Notes under the pieces: generated by a model
Told to the model about the DNA's origin: nothing
Database searches by the model: none
Seen by the model: the letters and a program-made list of their open reading frames with translations, nothing else
Shown here: positions 59,309-64,000 of the stretch, one piece after another
Numbering within the stretch: position 1 is the first letter of the stretch
Layout: each line of letters starts with the position of its first letter
Program-made: the position numbers and the translations under genes
From: Planctomycetota bacterium
Lineage (GTDB): Bacteria > Planctomycetota > Phycisphaerae > Tepidisphaerales > Tepidisphaeraceae
Direction of reading: 5' to 3'
NCBI GenBank assembly: GCA_023417885.1
Contig: JAEZED010000121.1
Coordinates: forward strand, 1 to 64,000
Length of the DNA stretch: 64,000 nt

Positions 59309-60436
59309 TCACAACGGCTTCAGGACCGTCTCCTCCAGGCGCCGACGCAGCAATTGCTCGATCTCCCCCGCCAGCTTCCGGTAATGCGCCGTGTCCGAGC
59401 CGATCGGGTCGTCCACGTCCTTGTCCGGATCGAGCATCAGCACCCGCGCCGAGGCCGACGGAACAAGGCTAGTAACCGCCTGGGCGTGGGCACGCCCCAT
59501 CGTGATGATCACGTCCGACCGCTGGATCAACTCCACCGTCAGCGGCTGGCTCCGGTGCGTGGAGAGTTCCGCCCCCATCTCGCCGACGACCTCGGCGGCC
59601 TGCGGCGTGGCGGGCATCCCCGGCATGGCGAAGGCCCCTGCGCTGACGATGTCGAACCCGCGGTCGGCCAGCTCCGACTGCTGGATCCCGGCGTGCTCCG
59701 CCACGATCTTGCGCGCCAGGGCCGCCGCCATCGGGCTGCGGCAGGTGTTGCCGCTGCAGATGAACAGCACGGTCGTCCGGAGCTTCCGCTCGATGATTCG
59801 GCGGTCGTAGATGCCTTCCCTGACGATCTCCCAGTTCTCCCCGTCGACCCGGACGACCGTGCTCGGCTTGCTCAGCCGGGTCTGGCCGACATCCAGGACG
59901 AGCGACACCTGCTCTGGCGTGGCCTCACCGGGCGCCCGGGTGGCGTCGGAGCCGCCCGGTAGGCCGGATCGGGTGACAACTACCGGCTGTCCGACTGCGC
60001 GGAGCAGGGTCGTGGTCAGTGGCTCGTCCGGGCAGCGAAGGACGATGTTCCCCTGGGCATTGAACAGAACCCCCGCCTCAACGCCCATCTCGCGCACCAC
60101 CTGGCGCCGGCGCTCCTCGGCAACAGGAAACATGAGCGCAACCGGTCCCGGCCAAACCTTCTGCATAAGCCGCTTCCCGGTGGCCGAGACGTCTCCCAGG
60201 TAGCCCAGGGCCGCCTGGGCGTCCGGCACGTGCGGGGTCAGCGGGGTCGTCGCGGCGTTTCGGAGCGCCGCCAGCCGCTCGGCCGCGGCCGGGATATCGG
60301 GCTTGGCGGCGATGCCGTAGACCGTCTCAGTGGGGACGACGACCAGCTCCCCCGCCGCCAGGGCGTCGGCGGCGCGCGCGACCTCTTCCTCGAGGTCGAG
60401 GCTGTAGTCCTGGATGTTGATGACGCGCGCAGGCAT
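59309..60436 (-). CDS. Fusion of a Sua5/YrdC/YciO domain and a low-molecular-weight protein phosphatase
   Basis: The 375-residue protein joins two domains. Residues about 10-210 are a Sua5/YrdC domain (VVPTETVYG 33-41, VWPGPVALMF, PSTVVRV). The K-x-R-P motif is missing (RNAATTPL at 59-66), and the SAN site reads TRSG. Residues about 220-375 form a low-molecular-weight phosphatase with C227-S-G-N-T-C232-R233-S234-P and the acid loop DVDDPIGSD. Sua5-like domains make threonylcarbamoyl-AMP for tRNA. The separate ywlC and ywlE genes in Bacillus are close neighbours, so the fusion parallels a known link. The Sua5 part may be non-catalytic. Confidence 0.88.
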   Translation of the reverse strand: MPARVINIQDYSLDLEEEVARAADALAAGELVVVPTETVYGIAAKPDIPAAAERLAALRNAATTPLTPHVPDAQAALGYLGDVSATGKRLMQKVWPGPVALMFPVAEERRRQVVREMGVEAGVLFNAQGNIVLRCPDEPLTTTLLRAVGQPVVVTRSGLPGGSDATRAPGEATPEQVSLVLDVGQTRLSKPSTVVRVDGENWEIVREGIYDRRIIERKLRTTVLFICSGNTCRSPMAAALARKIVAEHAGIQQSELADRGFDIVSAGAFAMPGMPATPQAAEVVGEMGAELSTHRSQPLTVELIQRSDVIITMGRAHAQAVTSLVPSASARVLMLDPDKDVDDPIGSDTAHYRKLAGEIEQLLRRRLEETVLKPL

Positions 60437-60585
60437 GTCGGCGCGATTATTCGGGCGGCGGCTGCGGATCGCAAGTCGCCCGCCCGGGGCGGCACGGGCA
60501 CGGGCTACACTGGGCTCGGCCGGCCTCGCCTTCCGATGATTCGGGGGTCTGACAGGACGAGGAGCGTTCTCGAAACGAGGTAGCG

Positions 60586-61416
60586 ATGATCCATGGAACG
60601 GGATTGGTCGTGTTGCTTGCCCTGCTCTTCTTCGGGTCGGGAGGCGTTCAGCCGGCCGAAGACGCGCCAGCGACGCAGCCGTCGGGGGTGCTGACGGAGG
60701 CCTCGTCGGTGGACGACGTCCTCGACGCCCTGCACCGCGCGGGGCAGGACCTGCAGTCGCTGCGCGCGACCGTGCTGCTGACGGACCTCGACAGCGACAC
60801 GGGCGACGAGAAGCGGCAGCCGGGGAAGGTGGTGCTGCGCCGCTCGGATGAGCTGGTGAGCTTCCGCGTCACGATCATGGGCGTGCTGGTGGAGACGGAC
60901 AACGGCCCCGGCCTTCGCGAGGAGCGAATCGAGTACCTGCTCCAGGGGGACGAACTGGTCGAGCGCAACTACAAGATGCGCCAGGAGATCATCCGCAAGC
61001 TCCCGCCGGAACAGGCCGAACGCGACCTGCTGAAGCTGGGCGAGGGGCCCTTCCCCCTGCCCATCGGACAGAGCCGCGACGACGTGCGGCGGATGTTCGA
61101 GGTGCGCGAGGTGGATCCGGCAAACCCTGACGAGAACCCGATGAGAATCGAGGCCCCCGAGGGAACACGGCGCCTGCGCCTGACACCGCGCGAAGGTACC
61201 GACATCGCCGACAAGTTCCGGTGGCTGGAGATCGACGTCACACTCGCCGACGGCCTGCCTCGGAGGGTGATCACGCTCAACCGCACGGGCTCCACCACGC
61301 GCATCACCGACCTGCGAGACCTCAAGATCAACCAGGCCGTCAGCGAGACGGATTTCGCGCTCCAACCAGTCAACCACAGCGAGTGGAACGTGATCTACGA
61401 GGAACTTGGCGACTGA
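60586..61416 (+). CDS. LolA-like outer-membrane carrier-type protein
   Basis: The 276-residue protein has a signal (MIHGTGLVVLLALLFFGSGGV), then a LolA-type beta-sheet fold with SVDDVLDALHRAGQDLQSLRATVLLTDLDS and GKVVLRRSDELVSFRV. GAGG 5 bases before ATG 60586 supports the start. LolA-like proteins carry lipoproteins or lipids across the periplasm. Sequence identity looks distant, so only the fold is claimed. Its end overlaps a convergent gene by 22 bases. Confidence 0.7.
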   Translation: MIHGTGLVVLLALLFFGSGGVQPAEDAPATQPSGVLTEASSVDDVLDALHRAGQDLQSLRATVLLTDLDSDTGDEKRQPGKVVLRRSDELVSFRVTIMGVLVETDNGPGLREERIEYLLQGDELVERNYKMRQEIIRKLPPEQAERDLLKLGEGPFPLPIGQSRDDVRRMFEVREVDPANPDENPMRIEAPEGTRRLRLTPREGTDIADKFRWLEIDVTLADGLPRRVITLNRTGSTTRITDLRDLKINQAVSETDFALQPVNHSEWNVIYEELGD

Positions 61417-61712
61417 CCGCCCCGCAACCGGGCCGTGCCGCGCCTGCCCAGGATCAGCCGCATCACGAGCGCGACCAGCAGCAGCACGCAGATCGCCTTC
61501 CATACCAGCAGCCACCACGGGCGCCACCAGGCGCCCGTGCTCGTTTCCACGATGTCGCTGATGCCGAAGGCGGTCAGCACCATCGCCAGGACGAGCCGCT
61601 CCAACCGCCGTCCCGGGCCGACGCGAACCAGCGCATGCCCGAGAACACCCAGGCCCAGCGCGATCCAGAGCGCGGCTTCTGCCAGGTTGATCCACGCGAA
61701 GATGCCGCTCAC
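61395..61712 (-). CDS. Small membrane protein, unknown function
   Basis: The 105-residue product starts with GTG 61712, overlapping the upstream gene's stop by 4 bases (GTGA), so the two are translationally coupled. It has three hydrophobic segments (about 5-25, 36-52 and 66-82) and a basic tail. No family was recognised. Confidence 0.6.
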   Translation of the reverse strand: MSGIFAWINLAEAALWIALGLGVLGHALVRVGPGRRLERLVLAMVLTAFGISDIVETSTGAWWRPWWLLVWKAICVLLLVALVMRLILGRRGTARLRGGQSPSSS

Positions 61713-62635
61713 GCCGGCTCTCCCCCGCCCGGCGCGGGCTTGCCGTCGGCAAGCCACAGGAACGCCAGCATCTGACGCGGGCGCGGAGGAACGAGACCCG
61801 TCACCACGACACGCAGCACCGGGCGGCCGAACGTCATGCCCACGAGCCATGCCAGCGCCGCCAGGCCGAGAACGGCCAGCGACGCCGACACCGCCTCACC
61901 CAGCGCCAACTGGTAGTACACGGCATTGGCGGCGATCGCGAGCCAGAAGATCGCCGCCGCCAGGCCCAGCACGACGACGGGCGCGACGAACGACCGGAGG
62001 CCGCGCATGTGCCACATCACGCCCGATTGGATCGCGCCCGCGACGATCCCGAGGACGGCGACAAACCCCAGCAGGAACGCGCGGATCCGCCATCGCTGGG
62101 CGTCGTCCTGCGGCGAACTCGTGCTTCGGAGCGGGTGATCCTGCGGCAGTGCGATCATCTCGAAGCGCAGGTTGGGGCCGGCGAGGTTCGCGACCGCCCC
62201 CGTGTCCAGGTACACCCACTCCCAGGTTCCTCCGATGAACTGCGATTCGATTGGGCGGCCGGTGTTCAGGTCGACGTATCCGTGGCTCAGACCAACCTCC
62301 AGGAAAGCGAACTGGAACCCGACGAGCGCGCCGGCGATCGCCAGGCCCGCCGCCAGGAGCAGCGCAACCCACAACGCAAGTGCCAACACCGCCAGCCGCG
62401 CGAGCCAGGGGCGCAGGGCGGTCGAGCCGTGCCCGGCCGGATGCCAGTTGCCGCACTCCGGGCACCGGACGACGGGGAAGCCGAGGCGCTCGTCGAACGT
62501 GACGGTCTGGCCATACAGGTTGTAGCCGCACCTGCAGAACTGATCCGACTGGATTGTCAGGTGCCGCTGGAGAGGCGGACGCCGGGCGCTCGTCTCCAGC
62601 TCATCAGCATCGGGCGGCCCTGCGAGGGAGGTCAT
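61709..62635 (-). CDS. Zinc-ribbon membrane protein, unknown function
   Basis: The 308-residue protein has a cytoplasmic N-terminal ribbon of four cysteines (FCRCGYNLYG and VRCPECGNWHP) joined to about five transmembrane helices. Such CxCGYNL...CPECG ribbons are frequent in planctomycete membrane proteins. A periplasmic loop with SHGYVDLNTGRPIESQFIGG lies between helices. TATCTT 7 bases before ATG 62635 suggests a leaderless start. Confidence 0.75.
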   Translation of the reverse strand: MTSLAGPPDADELETSARRPPLQRHLTIQSDQFCRCGYNLYGQTVTFDERLGFPVVRCPECGNWHPAGHGSTALRPWLARLAVLALALWVALLLAAGLAIAGALVGFQFAFLEVGLSHGYVDLNTGRPIESQFIGGTWEWVYLDTGAVANLAGPNLRFEMIALPQDHPLRSTSSPQDDAQRWRIRAFLLGFVAVLGIVAGAIQSGVMWHMRGLRSFVAPVVVLGLAAAIFWLAIAANAVYYQLALGEAVSASLAVLGLAALAWLVGMTFGRPVLRVVVTGLVPPRPRQMLAFLWLADGKPAPGGGEPA

Positions 62636-62642
62636 CCCGGAG

Positions 62643-62648
62643 AAGATA
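62643..62648 (-). promoter_or_regulatory. Candidate -10 element (TATCTT) of the zinc-ribbon gene
   Basis: On the minus strand TATCTT is followed by 7 bases and ATG 62635. No Shine-Dalgarno site is visible. Confidence 0.4.
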
Positions 62649-62720
62649 CCTGACCCGGCCCATGTCTCACACCTTTGCCGCGGCCAGTTCAGTCGAGGTC
62701 CGAGCGCGCCGCGGGTACGG

Positions 62721-64000
62721 TCACTGTCCCGCCCCTTCCGCCGATGCGACCGGCTCGCCGCCTTGCTGGAGGCGGCCGGCCAGCTCGCGCTTCAGCACCT
62801 TGCCCGTCGGGGAGCGCGGCAAGTCCTCCACGATGTGCACATCCTTCGGGATCTTGAACTGCGGCAGGCCCGCCTCGCGGCAGTGCTCCCTGACCGCGCC
62901 CGCCTCGATCGTCTGCCCCTCCGCGGCGATCACGAACGCCACCGGCACCTCCCCGCGCATGTCGTCCGGCCGGCCGATCACCGCCGCCTCCGCGACCCCC
63001 GGCATCCGCGCGATCGTCTCCTCGATCTCCCGCGGGTAGACGTTCTCGCCGCTGACGATCAGCATGTCCTTCTTCCGCCCCGTGATGAAGAGGAACCCGT
63101 CCTCGTCGAGCATCCCCAGGTCGCCGGTGCGGAAGAAGCCGTCGGGTGTCTTCGCGGCCGCGGTCTCGGCCGGGAGGTTGTGGTAGCCGCGGAAGACCAT
63201 CGGCCCCCTGAGCCAGATCTCCCCGATCTGGCCCGCCGCCAGGGGCTTGCCCTCGTCGTCGCTGATGCGCACCTCGCAGCCGGGGATCGGCTTGCCCACG
63301 CTTCCCTCGCGATGGGCGTCGGGGTGATTCACGAAGGCCGGGCCGCAGGTCTCGGTCAGGCCGTATCCCTCCATCAGCGTGCAGTTGAACTTCTCGAGGA
63401 ACAGCTCGCGGATGCGCCCCGGCAGCGGCTCTCCGCCGGAGAGGGGCATGAAGAGGCAGTGGAAGTCCTCCGGCCTGGCGTCCTTCACGCGCGCCAGCGC
63501 GTTGTACATGCTCGGCACCGCCGCCATCACCGTCACGCCGTGCTCCCGAATCGCCTTCATCGTTCCCGCGGGGCTGAAGCGGGCGGTGTAGACCGTCCTG
63601 GCTCCCAGCGTCACCGGCGCGATCAGCGTCGCCAGCATGCCGGTCGAGTGAAAGAGCGGGACGACGCCGAGAAACACGTGGTCCGCCCCCGCCTTGCCGG
63701 TGCTCGCCTGGATCCGGTCGAGCCCGACATGCCTGATGCACGCGTCGGCGTCGCGCTGGAGGTTGCCGTGCGTCAGCTCCACCCCCTTGGGCAGTCCGCT
63801 CGTCCCGCTCGTGTAGAGGATCGCCGCCAGCTCATCGGGCCCGCGCTTCGGCGAGGGCAGCGGCACGAGCTGGCGCAGCACCGTGCCGAGGGTGGGTCTG
63901 AGCGTCAGCAGGTCCAGCATCTGCACGCCGCTCGTCCTGACGGCGGCGCCGGCGTCCACCTTGTCGAGGATGAGCTGCACCGTCACGACCAGGTCCACCC
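62721..64000 (-). CDS. Acyl-CoA synthetase (AMP-forming), C-terminal part
   Basis: The gene runs off the right end of the window, so its start is missing. About 425 residues show the ANL-family core: P-loop AILYTSGTSGLPKGVELTH, the A5 motif LMEGYGLTETCG, DGFFRTGDLGMLDEDGF, and the C-terminal A10 lysine in RSPTGKVLKREL. Fatty acid-CoA ligases have this layout; the chain-length preference cannot be read. It should be transcribed from outside the window. Confidence 0.9.
   Translation of the reverse strand, partial: VDLVVTVQLILDKVDAGAAVRTSGVQMLDLLTLRPTLGTVLRQLVPLPSPKRGPDELAAILYTSGTSGLPKGVELTHGNLQRDADACIRHVGLDRIQASTGKAGADHVFLGVVPLFHSTGMLATLIAPVTLGARTVYTARFSPAGTMKAIREHGVTVMAAVPSMYNALARVKDARPEDFHCLFMPLSGGEPLPGRIRELFLEKFNCTLMEGYGLTETCGPAFVNHPDAHREGSVGKPIPGCEVRISDDEGKPLAAGQIGEIWLRGPMVFRGYHNLPAETAAAKTPDGFFRTGDLGMLDEDGFLFITGRKKDMLIVSGENVYPREIEETIARMPGVAEAAVIGRPDDMRGEVPVAFVIAAEGQTIEAGAVREHCREAGLPQFKIPKDVHIVEDLPRSPTGKVLKRELAGRLQQGGEPVASAEGAGQ

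Overview
The window is a GC-rich, densely packed bacterial chromosome segment, most likely from the Planctomycetota and probably class Phycisphaerae. This placement is an inference from gene content. It rests on three PEP-CTERM (exosortase-sorted) exported proteins, an Alternative Complex III (ActABCDEF) operon joined to an A2-type caa3 oxidase, unusually enlarged PstC and PstA permeases, a zinc-ribbon membrane protein, and weak use of Shine-Dalgarno sites. No rRNA, tRNA, CRISPR array, prophage or classical transposase was found.

Layout. Positions 1-8100 are a mixed housekeeping and accessory stretch: a truncated PEP-CTERM protein, a DinB-like protein with an apparent frameshift, a second PEP-CTERM protein, a VOC protein, a lipoprotein, a dienelactone hydrolase, a palindrome-rich non-coding segment bounded by 62-bp direct repeats, an erythromycin-esterase-like protein and a CPA2 antiporter. 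Positions 8065-13161 hold surface-sugar genes: an HldD-like epimerase facing away from rmlC-rmlA-rmlB-rmlD, which make dTDP-L-rhamnose. An unexplained terminator sits between them. Positions 13275-23928 carry a membrane protein, ispH, a pair of M16 peptidases, panB, a DegP/HtrA protease and several proteins of unknown function.

Positions 23960-42595 are the respiratory core. A RegB/RegA-type redox two-component pair stands just upstream of actABCDEF, a small membrane protein, sco, and the caa3 oxidase genes (coxB with a fused cytochrome c, coxA, coxC, coxD and a second subunit-III-like gene). Quinol electrons would pass through Alternative Complex III to the oxidase, with Sco loading CuA. Positions 42760-49715 are pstSCAB for high-affinity phosphate uptake, with no phoU, phoB or phoR in view.

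Positions 49819-64000 carry a Nif3-like protein, hflX, a PEP-CTERM beta-propeller, accD, rpe, a GxxExxY-family gene, pgk, a reduced TrkH-like protein, rpiB, a Sua5/low-molecular-weight phosphatase fusion, a LolA-like protein, two small membrane proteins and a truncated acyl-CoA synthetase.

The most notable signals are: (1) a 458-bp cassette between rpe and pgk, made of a GxxExxY gene enclosed by near-identical 31-bp inverted repeats that abut the rpe start codon and the pgk stop codon; (2) a terminator-capped, gene-free region upstream of rmlC; (3) inverted arrays of a 7-bp repeat between the two M16 genes; (4) the 62-bp repeat pair; (5) a recurring TANNNT element a few bases before start codons, suggesting leaderless transcripts; and (6) the Sua5-phosphatase fusion with a degraded Sua5 active site.
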